Numbered from the stretch's first letter, positions 52,821-63,160 are shown. The stretch: 64,000 nt of DNA from Vibrio pelagius (GCF_024347575.1 NZ_AP025504.1:806001-870000), one strand, 5' to 3'. Notes: generated by a model from the sequence alone, not told the origin. Program-made: numbers and translations.

Positions 52821-54797
52821 ATGGATAAGAGTGAACCAATCTGGCAACCAAGCTCAGAACGCATTGCTCAAGCGAACATCACAAGGTACATGGATCAGCT
52901 AAACCAACAGGGGTTAAGTTTTGATGGTTACTCCGCACTGCATCAATGGTCTGTTGAGCAACCAGAGCGTTTCTGGGAGCAAACCTGGGAGTTTTGTGGT
53001 GTGGTAGGTTCACAAGGAAAACATACCGCCATTTTAGGTGAACCACGTTGGCAGCAGTCACAGCCCAATCGAGATACCTTGTGGTTCCCCGAGGCCAAAC
53101 TCAACTACGCCGAAAACCTGCTTAAGCATGCCCACCAGCAACAAGACACTCTTGCGATATGGTTCGAAAATGAGTTGGGTGAACAGACTCAATACACTTG
53201 GCAGGCACTGTATGACGATGTCTCTCGTGTTCAACAGTGGCTGATGGAGTGTGGTGTCACCAGAGGCGATACCGTCGCTGCGTATACTCCGTATTTACCA
53301 GAGGTGGTGGTCGCGATGCTCGCCGCGACCAGTTTAGGAGCAACTTGGACATCAACTTCACCCGATTTTGGTGTTGAGAGCGTTTTGGAGCGCTTTGGGC
53401 AAGTTCAACCTAAGGTGATGTTTACTTGCGATGGTTACTCTTTTAATGGCAAGCACTTCGATATGTCTGAGAAAAACCGTGCGCTTTCTCAGCAAATATC
53501 CGGGTTAGAGCAAGTCTGCCAGATAAGCTACACCAACAAAGCCAGTGCACCAGCGTCCCCCTCTCACCAAAACTGGCAAGCGATTATCTCTTCTTACCAA
53601 GCTAGAACCATTGAGTTTACTCAAGTGGATTTTAATGAGCCGCTGTTTGTTCTCTACTCCTCTGGGACCACAGGCAAACCAAAATGCATTGTGCACGGCG
53701 TCGGCGGCACACTGCTCAACCACCAGAAAGAGCATCAACTGCACTGCGACATCAAGCCACACGATCGCGTATTCTATTACACCACCTGTGGCTGGATGAT
53801 GTGGAACTGGCATGTCTCTGCACTGGCGAGTGGGGCTTGCTTGGTGATATTCGATGGCAGCCCAATGTGCCCAAATCCAAGCGTATTATGGGATCTGGCT
53901 GCGCGAGCCGACGTAACCCTATTTGGTACCTCAGCGAAGTATTTAGAAGCGCTCGAAAAGGTTCCATTTCACCCTGAAGAGCACACCGCTTTGCCTGCGC
54001 TGAAGACGCTCTGCTCTACCGGTTCAGTGCTCTACCCTGAGCAGTTCGATTTTGTCTACCAATCGATAAAGTCAGACTTACATCTCGCTTCGATTTCTGG
54101 TGGCACAGATATTTGTGGCTGCTTTGTGTTGGGCAACCCTATCTCAGATGTGTATCGTGGTGAGTGCCAACAGGCAGGGCTTGGAGTCGACATTAAGGTG
54201 TTCAATGCTTCCGGTCATGAGGTCAATAACGAGCGTGGCGAGCTGGTGTGCTGCAACTCACTCCCCAACTTCCCACTTGGCTTCTGGAGTAATAGCGGAG
54301 AGCGCTATCACAACACTTATTGGGATAGGTTCGAGAATGTGTGGCATCACGGAGACGAAGTAGCACGCAGCGCTCACGCAGGCTACCAGTTTTATGGGAG
54401 AGGCGACACCACACTCAACCCCGGTGGTGTGAGAATTGGCACTGCCGAGATCTACCAGCAAGTGAATACTATGGATGGTATCATCGATTCTATCGCCGTC
54501 GGTAAAGATGTCGACCGCAATGAACAGATATGGCTGTTCGTTCAACTAGAGTCGCAAGCAAAGCTAACCGAGTCTTTAAAGACCGACATTAAGAGTCGTC
54601 TGAAATCGGCATGCTCACCAAGACATGTCCCAAGCCAGATATTTGCGATTAGTGACATACCTAAAACCCGCTCCGGCAAACTGGTAGAACTGGCGGTCAA
54701 ACAGGTCGTTAACGGGCGTGAAGTTGAGAATATAGGCGCGATCGCCAATGCAGAAGTACTAGAAGAGATAAAGCAAATAATTATGAAAAAGGGATAG
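52821..54797 (+). CDS. aacS: Acetoacetyl-CoA synthetase (acetoacetate-CoA ligase)
   Basis: The 658-residue adenylate-forming enzyme activates acetoacetate, an end product of tyrosine degradation, to acetoacetyl-CoA. It has the AMP-binding motif YSSGTTGKPKCIVHG near residue 278. Further family motifs are TTCGWMMWNWHVSALASGA, ISGGTDICGCF (the family-specific variant) and the late SGKLVELAVKQVV. Its place between phhA-phhB and maiA-fahA-hmgA-hpd supports acetoacetate over other acids. Divergent expression from phhA with a TyrR-type box in the gap fits joint control. It ends at a hairpin shared with the maiA operon. Confidence 0.92.
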   Translation: MDKSEPIWQPSSERIAQANITRYMDQLNQQGLSFDGYSALHQWSVEQPERFWEQTWEFCGVVGSQGKHTAILGEPRWQQSQPNRDTLWFPEAKLNYAENLLKHAHQQQDTLAIWFENELGEQTQYTWQALYDDVSRVQQWLMECGVTRGDTVAAYTPYLPEVVVAMLAATSLGATWTSTSPDFGVESVLERFGQVQPKVMFTCDGYSFNGKHFDMSEKNRALSQQISGLEQVCQISYTNKASAPASPSHQNWQAIISSYQARTIEFTQVDFNEPLFVLYSSGTTGKPKCIVHGVGGTLLNHQKEHQLHCDIKPHDRVFYYTTCGWMMWNWHVSALASGACLVIFDGSPMCPNPSVLWDLAARADVTLFGTSAKYLEALEKVPFHPEEHTALPALKTLCSTGSVLYPEQFDFVYQSIKSDLHLASISGGTDICGCFVLGNPISDVYRGECQQAGLGVDIKVFNASGHEVNNERGELVCCNSLPNFPLGFWSNSGERYHNTYWDRFENVWHHGDEVARSAHAGYQFYGRGDTTLNPGGVRIGTAEIYQQVNTMDGIIDSIAVGKDVDRNEQIWLFVQLESQAKLTESLKTDIKSRLKSACSPRHVPSQIFAISDIPKTRSGKLVELAVKQVVNGREVENIGAIANAEVLEEIKQIIMKKG

Positions 54798-54820
54798 CCG
54801 CTCATACGGCTACCCCTTTT
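54787..54820. terminator. Bidirectional hairpin between the ligase and maiA genes
   Basis: AAAAGGGATAGCCG and CGGCTACCCCTTTT pair over 14 positions with one mismatch around CTCATA. The left arm overlaps the last codons of the ligase gene. Confidence 0.7.
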
Positions 54821-54848
54821 ACAATCTCGTTGCTAATTATCCCTCAGA

Positions 54849-55517
54849 TTAACTGCCCGCGTCTTCTTGGTTCTCGGGCAGAGCATCAACAAAGGCCTGC
54901 TGTTGGTTACACGCTGCAACGATCGCGTTAATCAGCGGATAAGGCGACATATCTACCCCAAACCTTTGTGCGTTATACACTTGTGGCACCAGACAGATAT
55001 CAGCAATCGAAGGTGTATCAGTCACACTGAAGCGACACGAACCGTGCCTCTCTCTATGCTGTGCAAGTTTCTCTTCAAGCGCCGAGAACCCTTGCCCAAT
55101 CCAGTGGTGCATCCATTTCACCTTCGCTGATTGCTCACAATCTAGCTCTCGCTCCAAGTACTGCAGAACGCGCAGATTGTTAAGCGGATGAACATCAATC
55201 GCGATGTCTTGAGCTAACGCCAATGCGTGATAGCGCAGCGGCGTTTGCGTCGGAATCACCAAATTAGCGGGGTACTCGTCATCCAGATATTGAATGATAG
55301 CTAAAGATTGATTGAGGCAAATTTCGCCGTCCACCAGCACAGGCACTAACTCGGCGGCATTCAAGCGGTGATATTTAGCACTGTGCTGCTCACCGCCTTC
55401 ACGCAACAGATGAATCGATTGTGACTGGTAGCTAAGCTGTTTTAGGTTGAGACAGATCCTGACTCGATAAGCCGCCGATGATCGCCAATATCCGAAAAGC
55501 TTGATCCTTTCACTCAT
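54849..55517 (-). CDS. maiA: Maleylacetoacetate isomerase
   Basis: This glutathione-S-transferase-fold enzyme of 222 residues converts maleylacetoacetate to fumarylacetoacetate with glutathione. It has the GST N-terminal pattern LFGYWRSSAAYRVRICLNLK and the LVPVLVDGEICLNQSLAIIQYLD motif. The SSxAxR loop is typical of zeta-class GSTs. It is the last gene of the hpd-hmgA-fahA-maiA operon. Confidence 0.95.
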   Translation of the reverse strand: MSERIKLFGYWRSSAAYRVRICLNLKQLSYQSQSIHLLREGGEQHSAKYHRLNAAELVPVLVDGEICLNQSLAIIQYLDDEYPANLVIPTQTPLRYHALALAQDIAIDVHPLNNLRVLQYLERELDCEQSAKVKWMHHWIGQGFSALEEKLAQHRERHGSCRFSVTDTPSIADICLVPQVYNAQRFGVDMSPYPLINAIVAACNQQQAFVDALPENQEDAGS

Positions 55518-55531
55518 CGCTTACCCTCTAC

Positions 55532-56569
55532 TTACGAGCCTTGATACTTAATCACTTGCTGATCAATAGCACCGAAGACCGACTGCCCTTCCCTATTCAA
55601 CATCTCTAGTTTGATCGAGTCACCAAAGGTCATAAAGCGCGTCTTGGGTTGACCATCGCGGATGGTTTCAATCATGCGCACCTCTGCGATACATGAATAA
55701 CCAACCCCGCCCTCTTGAATGGACGTGCCGTGATCAGTGCCTTGTTTATTCGACACCGTGCCAGAGCCTATGATGGTGCCTGCCGACAATGGACGCGTTT
55801 TTGAAGCGTGCATAATCAGCTGCGCAAAATCAAACGTCATATCAACCCCCGCATTGGGGCAACCAAACGGCTCATTGTTATAGGTCGAAATCAGAGGGAG
55901 ATGCACCTTGCTCTGATGCCAATCTTGACCTAACTCGTCAGGGGTAACGGCTACAGGTGAGAACGCAGATGAAGGTTTTGATTGGAAAAAACCAAAACCC
56001 TTGGCTAGTTCGGCTGGGATTAATCCTCGCAAGGAGACATCGTTCACCAGCATTAACAAGCGAATCGACGCTTCTGCCTGCGCGCGATTTGCTCCCATTG
56101 GCACATCACCAGTGATCACGGCGACTTCCCCTTCAAAGTCTATCCCCCATTTATCACTGGCAAATTCAATATCATCGCGAGGGCCAATGAAAGAGTCGGA
56201 ACCACCCTGATACATCAACGGATCGCTCCAAAAGCTCTCTGGCATCTCCGCACCACGCGCCTTTCTGACCAATTCAACATGGTTGACATAAGCGCTCCCA
56301 TCCGCCCATTGGTAGGCTCGCGGCAGTGGTGATTCACAATCCATTGCCTCAAAAGGTTCGCTCTGTTCGACGCCCTGATCGTTGAGTGCTTCATAAAGCT
56401 CAGACAGTGGTAATTCTACCTGTTGCCAATGATCCATGGCTGTCTGCATCGTCGGCGCGAGATGCAAAGCGTGGAAAATCTCCGTTGCAGGGACACATCG
56501 AGAGAGATCTCGGCTCACGACCATCAATAGTCCGTCGCGAGTCCCATTTTTCTTTGTTGCTAGTTTCAT
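55532..56569 (-). CDS. fahA: Fumarylacetoacetate hydrolase family protein
   Basis: The 345-residue enzyme splits fumarylacetoacetate to fumarate and acetoacetate. It has the metal-binding motif FEGEVAVITGD and the downstream DLGQDWHQSKV and GSGTVSNKQGTDHG segments. It is transcribed between hmgA and maiA. A GGAGCAAGG ribosome site precedes the ATG. Its position in the pathway makes the assignment firm, although the FAH family has many substrates. Confidence 0.94.
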   Translation of the reverse strand: MKLATKKNGTRDGLLMVVSRDLSRCVPATEIFHALHLAPTMQTAMDHWQQVELPLSELYEALNDQGVEQSEPFEAMDCESPLPRAYQWADGSAYVNHVELVRKARGAEMPESFWSDPLMYQGGSDSFIGPRDDIEFASDKWGIDFEGEVAVITGDVPMGANRAQAEASIRLLMLVNDVSLRGLIPAELAKGFGFFQSKPSSAFSPVAVTPDELGQDWHQSKVHLPLISTYNNEPFGCPNAGVDMTFDFAQLIMHASKTRPLSAGTIIGSGTVSNKQGTDHGTSIQEGGVGYSCIAEVRMIETIRDGQPKTRFMTFGDSIKLEMLNREGQSVFGAIDQQVIKYQGS

Positions 56570-56578
56570 CCTTGCTCC

Positions 56579-57709
56579 CTACTTCTCTTGCCAACTGTAG
56601 ACATACTGTTTGTTCTCTACCGCATCAAGCTCATCAGCGAACGACAAAGCATGACGCGTATCAATCATGACGGCCACTTCATCGGTAAAGGTTTTCTTAT
56701 GCTCTAATCCCGCTTTGAAGGCTTTAGGATGTGGGCCATGCGAAAAGCCTGCAGGATGGAACGTCACCATCCCAGCCTCGATGTTGTCGCGACTGAAAAA
56801 GTCCCCCGCATGATAGAAAAGCACTTCGTCATAATCGTCATTGTTATGGTAAAACGGCACTTTCAGTGCACCGGGGTCACTCTCTATCGGACGTGGTACA
56901 AAGGTACAGACCACAAATCCAGCTCCCACAAAAGTCGTGTGGGCAGATGGAGGTAAGTGATAACGGTGTGACATTAAAGGTCGGATATCGCGCCAATTGA
57001 CCTTCACAACCGCCAGATCACCATGCCAACCAATCGCATCTAACGGATTAAATGGATAGGTGATCACACTAGTCTGGTCATGGCGCTTCACATGAACTTG
57101 TGTCTCGTTTTCTGAGTATTGAGCTTGAAACGCCTCATCGATAGAAGGCACCTCAAGCACGGCAGGATCGAACACCGCATGATTGCCAACCATGCCTTTC
57201 TCCGGCAAGGTATACGCAGCATCGGTGTTTTCAATCATCAGGATAAACATCGGCTCATTTGGCTCTAAACGCCAGCTGGTGGAGCGCGGGATCATGACGT
57301 AGTCACCATCCCTCACTTCTAAGTGTCCGTAGTCACAATAGAGATGCGCGCTACCTTGATGAATGAATAACAGCTCATCACCATCGGCATTACGGACTAG
57401 GTGCTCCATACTCTTTTCAACTTTCCAAACCCGAATCTTGCAGTCCACATTGTGCAACAAATGTGGCACCTGCCAAGGCGACGCCTGAATAGCGGATTCA
57501 ACGCGAGTAAAGTCAAACGCGCGAGGACGTAGATCCCCCTCCCATTGCGACCAACCCGTGGGAGCGTGTTGATGATGGAAATGTGCAGCGGGGCCAAAGA
57601 AGCCGCTTCGACCAGCTTCGCGCTCATAAATCGCCTCCTTAGGAAAGTCGGCGTGCGCTTGCTTAGAGCAAGTGCCCTCACGATGAGGAAAAGGGATCCA
57701 TTTACTCAT
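56579..57709 (-). CDS. hmgA: Homogentisate 1,2-dioxygenase
   Basis: The 376-residue iron enzyme opens the homogentisate ring with oxygen to give maleylacetoacetate. Cupin-like segments include DELLFIHQGSAHLYCDYGHLEVRDGDYVMIPRSTSWRL in parts and the late FHPAGFSHGPHPKAFKAG, which holds the metal ligands. The length is shorter than the about 430-residue Pseudomonas type, as in other bacterial forms. It overlaps the hpd stop by eight bases. Loss of this gene in vibrios leads to pyomelanin. Confidence 0.94.
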   Translation of the reverse strand: MSKWIPFPHREGTCSKQAHADFPKEAIYEREAGRSGFFGPAAHFHHQHAPTGWSQWEGDLRPRAFDFTRVESAIQASPWQVPHLLHNVDCKIRVWKVEKSMEHLVRNADGDELLFIHQGSAHLYCDYGHLEVRDGDYVMIPRSTSWRLEPNEPMFILMIENTDAAYTLPEKGMVGNHAVFDPAVLEVPSIDEAFQAQYSENETQVHVKRHDQTSVITYPFNPLDAIGWHGDLAVVKVNWRDIRPLMSHRYHLPPSAHTTFVGAGFVVCTFVPRPIESDPGALKVPFYHNNDDYDEVLFYHAGDFFSRDNIEAGMVTFHPAGFSHGPHPKAFKAGLEHKKTFTDEVAVMIDTRHALSFADELDAVENKQYVYSWQEK

Positions 57710-58775
57710 CGGTCAATACTCCGCGTCGGATCTGATCCTCTTCAATCGATTCAAACAGCGCTTTAAAGTTACCTTCACCAAAGCCCTCGTTACCTTTGCG
57801 TTGAATGATCTCGAAGAACACCGGCCCAATTACGGTTTGCGTGAAGATCTGAAGCAAAATGCCATCTTTGGTGGGTGCGCCATCGATCAGGATACGCAAA
57901 TCACGTAGGCGATTGGTATCTTCACCATGGCCTTTAACGCGCTGGTCGACTTTCTCATAATAGGTGTCAGGCGTTGGCATAAAATCCATGCCTCGGTCAC
58001 GCAGGGTCGAAACCGTTTGATAGATGTCGTCAGTAGTCAGTGCAATGTGTTGAATCCCTTCGCCGTTGTATTCGCGAATGAACTCCTCAATCTGAGACTT
58101 ATCATCAGAAGATTCATTGATTGGGATGCGGATTTTGCCACACGGTGCGGTCATAGCTCGGCTAACAAGGCCAGTGAGTTTGCCCTCGATGTCGAAGTAG
58201 CGAATCTCTCTGAAGTTACCAATGCGCTCATAAAAACCTGACCATAAATCCATGTTGCCCTGCTTCACGTTGTGGGTCAGATGGTCTATCTCGTACAAAC
58301 CGACATCGGCATCTGCTAGCCTTTGGTCCGCATCATCATAGAAACGGAAATCGACGTCGTAGATACTCTGCTTTCCATAGCGGTCAACAAAATACAGCAG
58401 GCTCTCGCCGATGCCATATATCGCAGGGATACTGAGCTCCATCGGGCCAATATTAGTGATGTACTCCTCTCCACCTTTGACCAGTGCTTGTTTCAGCGCC
58501 ACATTAGCATCATGAACACGAAAAGCCATGCCACAGACCGATGGACCATGCACTCTCGCAAACTCCTCCGCTTGGCTGTGAGGCTGCGCATTGACGATAA
58601 AACTGATGTCCCCTTGTCGATATAGCCACGCCTCTTTTGAGCGGTGCTTGGCAATCTCAGCAAAACCCAGTGACACAAACAGCGCCTTAAGTTGCTCTAT
58701 CCCTTCATCATTTGCGGCTGTGTACTCAACGAATTCAAAACCATCCGTACCTAACGGGTTGTAGCTATCGACCAT
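57702..58775 (-). CDS. hpd: 4-Hydroxyphenylpyruvate dioxygenase
   Basis: The 357-residue iron enzyme turns 4-hydroxyphenylpyruvate to homogentisate. It has the C-terminal vicinal-oxygen-chelate pattern IDHLTHNVKQGNM, EGIQHIALTTDDI and ILLQIFTQTVIGPVFFEIIQRKGNEGFGEGNF in parts, which carry the two histidines and the glutamate that bind iron. It is the first gene of the operon. An AAGGAGAG site and an upstream TyrR-type box suggest induction by tyrosine. Confidence 0.96.
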   Translation of the reverse strand: MVDSYNPLGTDGFEFVEYTAANDEGIEQLKALFVSLGFAEIAKHRSKEAWLYRQGDISFIVNAQPHSQAEEFARVHGPSVCGMAFRVHDANVALKQALVKGGEEYITNIGPMELSIPAIYGIGESLLYFVDRYGKQSIYDVDFRFYDDADQRLADADVGLYEIDHLTHNVKQGNMDLWSGFYERIGNFREIRYFDIEGKLTGLVSRAMTAPCGKIRIPINESSDDKSQIEEFIREYNGEGIQHIALTTDDIYQTVSTLRDRGMDFMPTPDTYYEKVDQRVKGHGEDTNRLRDLRILIDGAPTKDGILLQIFTQTVIGPVFFEIIQRKGNEGFGEGNFKALFESIEEDQIRRGVLTDE

Positions 58776-58894
58776 GTCTCTCTCCTTGTTAGAATTGAAG
58801 CACGTAGAACGCGCTTAACTTAAACTTGGAACAGAACTCGTGAGATTGAAAATCCTCAACAAAATCAGCAAAAACGCCCTCTAGCACGAAAAAA

Positions 58895-58912
58895 TGTAAA
58901 GAGAATGTTACA
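58895..58912. promoter_or_regulatory. TyrR/PhhR-type box upstream of hpd
   Basis: TGTAAAGAGAATGTTACA fits TGTAAA-N6-TTTACA with one change. It lies about 120 bases before hpd. The rest of the gap from 58776 to 59065 has no gene that I can see. Confidence 0.7.
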
Positions 58913-59057
58913 CACAAAAAAGAGAAGGCTGAAAGCTAGCTCGAACAAGTGCTTGAAGAGCAAAGGTCGGGTTTACACGGCAATCTAAGTGTGAATGAAT
59001 TGTTACATGAGACGTATCTGCAAAATCCAGTATCGTGCTGACAATAAAATAAAGCGA

Positions 59058-59095
59058 AAATAAAACGGGCCATACAACTTGTCTTATATGGCCCG
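59058..59095 (-). terminator. Terminator after the hybrid kinase gene
   Basis: On the minus strand CGGGCCATA pairs perfectly with TATGGCCCG across a 12-base loop and is followed by TTTTATTTT. Confidence 0.88.
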
Positions 59096-59113
59096 CTTAC
59101 AATGAATAAACAG

Positions 59114-61507
59114 TTAGATGATTTGCTGCTCGACACCATCCTTGTCTGGCGATTTCTTCGATACTGTCAAAAACTTCTCGGCTGCAGTCTGTAGCTTATG
59201 CTGATTAACAGGCTTAGCGATAAACTCATCCATACCCGCTTCGAAACAGAGGTGTTTATCTCTTTGAACCACGTTGGCAGTTAAAGCCACAATCGGCACA
59301 TGCCGTTCAGACCCTTCCTCTATGGCGCGAATCATTTTGGTTGCTTCAAACCCATCCAGTACAGGCATCTGACAGTCCATAAACACGATTTCGTAATCAG
59401 TTTTTTGATACATCTCCACGCCGATCTTGCCATTCTCTGCGATGTCTACTTCAAGACCCAGTTTTTTGATCATCATTTTGGCAACTTGCTGATTCACCCG
59501 TGAATCTTCAACCACCAGCGCTTTACCTTCAAACTGAGGTAGCGGCGCTTGCTCTACTTGAGGCGCAGCTGCGGGTTTCGATGACTCAGTTGCAACAGCT
59601 TTATCAGCTACAACAGTGTTAAAGGCGGCTTCACCGCGGTTAAAGTAGGTAAAACCTTGTTCAGAGTCTCGATTGGAGAGAACACGGTTCACTGTCCACT
59701 TAAGTTGGTTGTCTTGATATGGGCGTGCGATGTATGCGACATACCCCACCAGCTTCGCTCTCTGTTCGTCTTCAAGATGCGGGTCAGCGGATATCATCAC
59801 GAGTAGTGGGCACTGGTCTTTAAATCGTTGAGTTAAAGTCTCGGCCAATTGGAAACCATCGACTGATGGCATCACTTTGTCGATCAATATCAAATCATAC
59901 GGGATATTTTTCTCTAGCGAGTTAGCAACAAGCTCCACGGCCTTATCAGCACCATCACAGCTCTGTGACTGACAACCAAGTGCCTTCAATTGTGCTGAGG
60001 TAATACGCATATTAAGTTGACTATCGTCCACCAGAAGCACCGAGACCTTGTTCATGTCCACCTGTGTTTGCGTCACTTCGCTGCACACATCAAAGTCAGC
60101 CGAGAAGTAGAAAGAGCTCCCCTTGCCTTCGATACTGTATAGCTCAAGCTTAGAGTCCATCAGGGTGACTATTTTCTCACAAATAGCGAGACCGAGACCG
60201 GTGCCCCCGTAGTTACGAGTGGTGCTGCCATCGGCTTGTTGGAACTTCTCAAAGATGCTGCGCTGCTTGTCTTCCGCGATACCTATGCCGCTATCCTTCA
60301 CTTCAAACTTGATTCGCGCTTTGTCTCTGTTTGGTGCGCCATTCAACGATGGCTCTAGAGACAGAGAAAGAGTGACATGCCCCTGCTCTGTAAACTTAAT
60401 AGCATTACCCACTAAGTTGTTCAGAACCTGACGAAGTTGGGTACCATCACCTTTGATCACAGCTGGAATACGCGGGTCGGTAACCAATTGGAACTTCAAG
60501 CCTTTCTGTTCAGCTTTGATGCGGAAAGTCGATTCTACATCATCGATAATATTTGCAATCCGGAAGGGTTCAGCTTGCAGGTCGAGATGCCCCGCCTCAA
60601 TTTTTGAGTAGTCTAGAATATCGTTGATTAAATCCAACAGTGTTAATGACGATGTGTTGAGCATACGCACATACTCTTTCTGCTCTTTGGGCATATCCAT
60701 ATCAACCAACAAGGATGACAAGCCTATGATCCCATTCATCGGTGTACGTATCTCGTGACTCATATTCGCCAAGAATTCACTTTTGTTTTGGTTGGCCACT
60801 TCAGCGGCTTCTTTAGCTTGCTTTAACTCTTCATACTGTTGGCGAATACGTTCTACTGATTGGTTATAACTGTACTCGAGAGTAGTGATCTCATCAGAGC
60901 AAGCATGGTCTACCGGTGCTAGCTTTTTCGGTCCAACTTTCTGGTCCTGTTCATCTATCTGGGCCGAAATTGTCATCAAGCGTCGAACAACTAGGCGATA
61001 AACGACCGTCAGGCAGACGAGTGAAAGTAGGAACACCTTGATTGCCTCAAACACAGCCAAAACTAAGACGCGATCAACAAAGTCATTCAAAATCAAATTG
61101 AGATCGGACTGCACCGTCAGTTTTGCGAGAAGATAATCTTTTCCCCCCATCTGATAAACCATATCCCAAGTTTTCGAATACGCTCTTCCGATAATCGGCT
61201 GGCCTAACTCGATCACGGCTTGGTTGCTATCTTCGATAAGCAGGTAACTGACGGTAGGTAGCCGAAAGACACTCTCCGCCTGGACTTGCAGTTGGTCACG
61301 ATCTTCCACCCACAGGCTTGAGGTTAATCCAGGGAGGTGACCCGTTTTTACGTGGTCAATTTGGGTACTGATGTAAGAAACGCGATCTTGGTACTCAACA
61401 TATAGGCTGAGCCCTGTCACAATAACAGTGAACAAAGTGCTGATAGCGATGATTATCCCGATCAATTGACGAGATAGTCCTATATAGCGCTTTCCTTGTT
61501 TCACCAT
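59114..61507 (-). CDS. Hybrid sensor histidine kinase/response regulator
   Basis: The 797-residue protein has two membrane segments (about 13-35 and 145-170) flanking a small periplasmic sensor, then a HAMP-like stretch and a kinase core. The core has [14 protein letters not shown] (His251) and the ATP-binding DSGIGI and GTGLGLAI boxes. Two receiver domains follow: [11 protein letters not shown]...ILIDKVMP (about 482-600) and [11 protein letters not shown]...[16 protein letters not shown] (about 670-790). There is no histidine phosphotransfer domain, so a separate one is needed. It diverges from a periplasmic solute-binding protein gene, which may feed it a ligand signal. The ribosome site is weak. 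Confidence 0.92.
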   Translation of the reverse strand: MVKQGKRYIGLSRQLIGIIIAISTLFTVIVTGLSLYVEYQDRVSYISTQIDHVKTGHLPGLTSSLWVEDRDQLQVQAESVFRLPTVSYLLIEDSNQAVIELGQPIIGRAYSKTWDMVYQMGGKDYLLAKLTVQSDLNLILNDFVDRVLVLAVFEAIKVFLLSLVCLTVVYRLVVRRLMTISAQIDEQDQKVGPKKLAPVDHACSDEITTLEYSYNQSVERIRQQYEELKQAKEAAEVANQNKSEFLANMSHEIRTPMNGIIGLSSLLVDMDMPKEQKEYVRMLNTSSLTLLDLINDILDYSKIEAGHLDLQAEPFRIANIIDDVESTFRIKAEQKGLKFQLVTDPRIPAVIKGDGTQLRQVLNNLVGNAIKFTEQGHVTLSLSLEPSLNGAPNRDKARIKFEVKDSGIGIAEDKQRSIFEKFQQADGSTTRNYGGTGLGLAICEKIVTLMDSKLELYSIEGKGSSFYFSADFDVCSEVTQTQVDMNKVSVLLVDDSQLNMRITSAQLKALGCQSQSCDGADKAVELVANSLEKNIPYDLILIDKVMPSVDGFQLAETLTQRFKDQCPLLVMISADPHLEDEQRAKLVGYVAYIARPYQDNQLKWTVNRVLSNRDSEQGFTYFNRGEAAFNTVVADKAVATESSKPAAAPQVEQAPLPQFEGKALVVEDSRVNQQVAKMMIKKLGLEVDIAENGKIGVEMYQKTDYEIVFMDCQMPVLDGFEATKMIRAIEEGSERHVPIVALTANVVQRDKHLCFEAGMDEFIAKPVNQHKLQTAAEKFLTVSKKSPDKDGVEQQII

Positions 61508-61593
61508 AAATAAATTCCGTTTTTTAAGTTTAGTAAATTACTATTACTCAACTAGTATAATAGTAGTCGTCCTACAAATAACCAGGGAAGGTT

Positions 61594-62352
61594 ATGAAAA
61601 AATATCTTCTTTCAACTGCAATAGCAGCTTTATTTTCAAGTGGTTACGCTATTTCATCAGAACCACTTCATTACTACATCATTGCGAGCCAAGCTCAACC
61701 TTTTCAGATAGAAAAGGAAGGGGGTGCTCACGAAGGCATAGTCACCGATATTGTTGAAGCCGTATTCCAAAACAGTAATTACGACATCAACTATCACACC
61801 TACCCGTTTAATCGCATGATCTCTAAGCTCGAAGCTCGCGAGAACAATAACTGGGTAACCTATGGCAGCCCAAGCTGGGGAAATATCCAAGCGGAGAACC
61901 TGTCAGACATTCCGATTTACAATGTAAAGCACTCACTCCTGAGTAGCGGGAAAAAGCCATTTGAGTTCAAGACCATCGACGATTTAGAAGGCAAGGCTAT
62001 GGTACTCTTACTCGGCTTTGAATACCCAAACCTAGACCCTTATATTGCTCAAGGCAAACTGAATGAGATTCGAGTAAAAGACTATACCGCTGCCTTCCGT
62101 GTTCTTAATCGCACTCCGGGCGATACTGTATTTGTCGAGATGGAGTCACGCATCAAATACAACCTTAACAAGCAAAACCTCGATATCAATGACTATCAAC
62201 TACAAAGGTTTGGCTCGGTGATCAGTGATTACCCAATTCACCTCGCCTTCGACCCTCTAATGAAGCCTGAACTGCAATCATTTATCAATCAGCGCTTGGT
62301 AGAAATGAGAGACAATGGGCAACTTGATGATATCGTTAGTAAATACCTTTAA
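61594..62352 (+). CDS. Periplasmic solute-binding protein, amino-acid type (SBP family 3)
   Basis: The 252-residue protein has a signal peptide (KKYLLSTAIAALFSSGYA) and a type-II binding fold: PFQIEKEGGAHEGIVTDIVEAVF and the later LEGKAMVLLLGFEYP. No ABC transporter genes lie beside it, so it probably serves in sensing for the divergent hybrid kinase at 59114-61507. The gap of 86 bases contains TATAAT (61556-61561), a fair -10. An AGGGAAGG site precedes the ATG. Confidence 0.85.
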   Translation: MKKYLLSTAIAALFSSGYAISSEPLHYYIIASQAQPFQIEKEGGAHEGIVTDIVEAVFQNSNYDINYHTYPFNRMISKLEARENNNWVTYGSPSWGNIQAENLSDIPIYNVKHSLLSSGKKPFEFKTIDDLEGKAMVLLLGFEYPNLDPYIAQGKLNEIRVKDYTAAFRVLNRTPGDTVFVEMESRIKYNLNKQNLDINDYQLQRFGSVISDYPIHLAFDPLMKPELQSFINQRLVEMRDNGQLDDIVSKYL

Positions 62353-62407
62353 TTAGCTAAATACATCAACCAAAGCAAAGCCAGCCTCAAGTCTATCTTG
62401 GGGCTTT

Positions 62408-62956
62408 TTAATGATGCACTTTAAAACTCTCTCTAGGGCGTGAAAACAGGAGTGGTACTGAAAGGAAGTCACGCTGTCCGTGGGTGTCTAAAGGCTTTAA
62501 GCAGACAGGCTGATCGTTTAGCTGACTGCGAACACTCATCAAGATCTTACCGAGATGATTTTGGCCTGTACCGTCTCCCCCATCGCCCCAGAAGCTGTCT
62601 TTGTGCGAGTGCTCCTTGATGACAGAGTCTCCGGTGTTTATAAGAAATAGAGCAAAACAGGGATTCTGTTTGAATTTCTCCGTCACAATAAAGCGCATTA
62701 CATCGACGCGAATCTCATACCAATCTTCACGCACGTGCTCATCAAAATCGCGACTCAATGCAAAAGCTTCAGCGGGAGAGTTGGCCATGTAAATCTGCTG
62801 TCTGAGCTTCTCGCAGTTAAACTTCATTGCTTGGTAATAATGCTCGCTGGTCGCCCATACATCATCGCCGACACGAATCGGACAGGCCGCGAAATTTGAA
62901 AGGTAACCGTTTGGATCTTCAGGCTCGTAAAACAGAACCTCTTTGCAGTTCGCCAT
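62408..62956 (-). CDS. NADAR family N-glycosidase-like protein
   Basis: The 182-residue protein matches the NADAR fold (YbiA/RibX group): the start FYEPEDPNGYLSNFAACPIRVGDDVWATSEHYYQAMKF, in parts, and the late DSFWGDGGDGTGQNHLGKILM are characteristic. Members cleave the N-glycosidic bond of reactive riboflavin-pathway intermediates or remove ADP-ribose from guanine. Some accompany phage-defence or toxin systems, but this one stands alone. An AAGGAATAG site precedes the ATG. Confidence 0.88.
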   Translation of the reverse strand: MANCKEVLFYEPEDPNGYLSNFAACPIRVGDDVWATSEHYYQAMKFNCEKLRQQIYMANSPAEAFALSRDFDEHVREDWYEIRVDVMRFIVTEKFKQNPCFALFLINTGDSVIKEHSHKDSFWGDGGDGTGQNHLGKILMSVRSQLNDQPVCLKPLDTHGQRDFLSVPLLFSRPRESFKVHH

Positions 62957-63120
62957 CGTCTATTCCTTACCAACAGTGCATCTCAGCGCTTATCTTTTTC
63001 TTTAAAACTAGTGCCGCGTACGAGTGGTGTCAAATAGAGGGTATAAGTGAAGTGTAAGTCTGTGAATGGAGTTTGATTAGCCGAAAGGACAACGCTCTGT
63101 AAATAGAGTGGGAATACAGA

Positions 63121-63143
63121 TAGAGCGACGCTTAGTCGCTCTA
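63121..63143 (-). terminator. Possible terminator after the small PA3496-like gene
   Basis: TAGAGCGAC and GTCGCTCTA pair perfectly around five bases. The downstream T run on the minus strand is weak. The gap from here to 62957 has no gene. Confidence 0.55.
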
Positions 63144-63160
63144 AAAGGAACAATCAAAGA

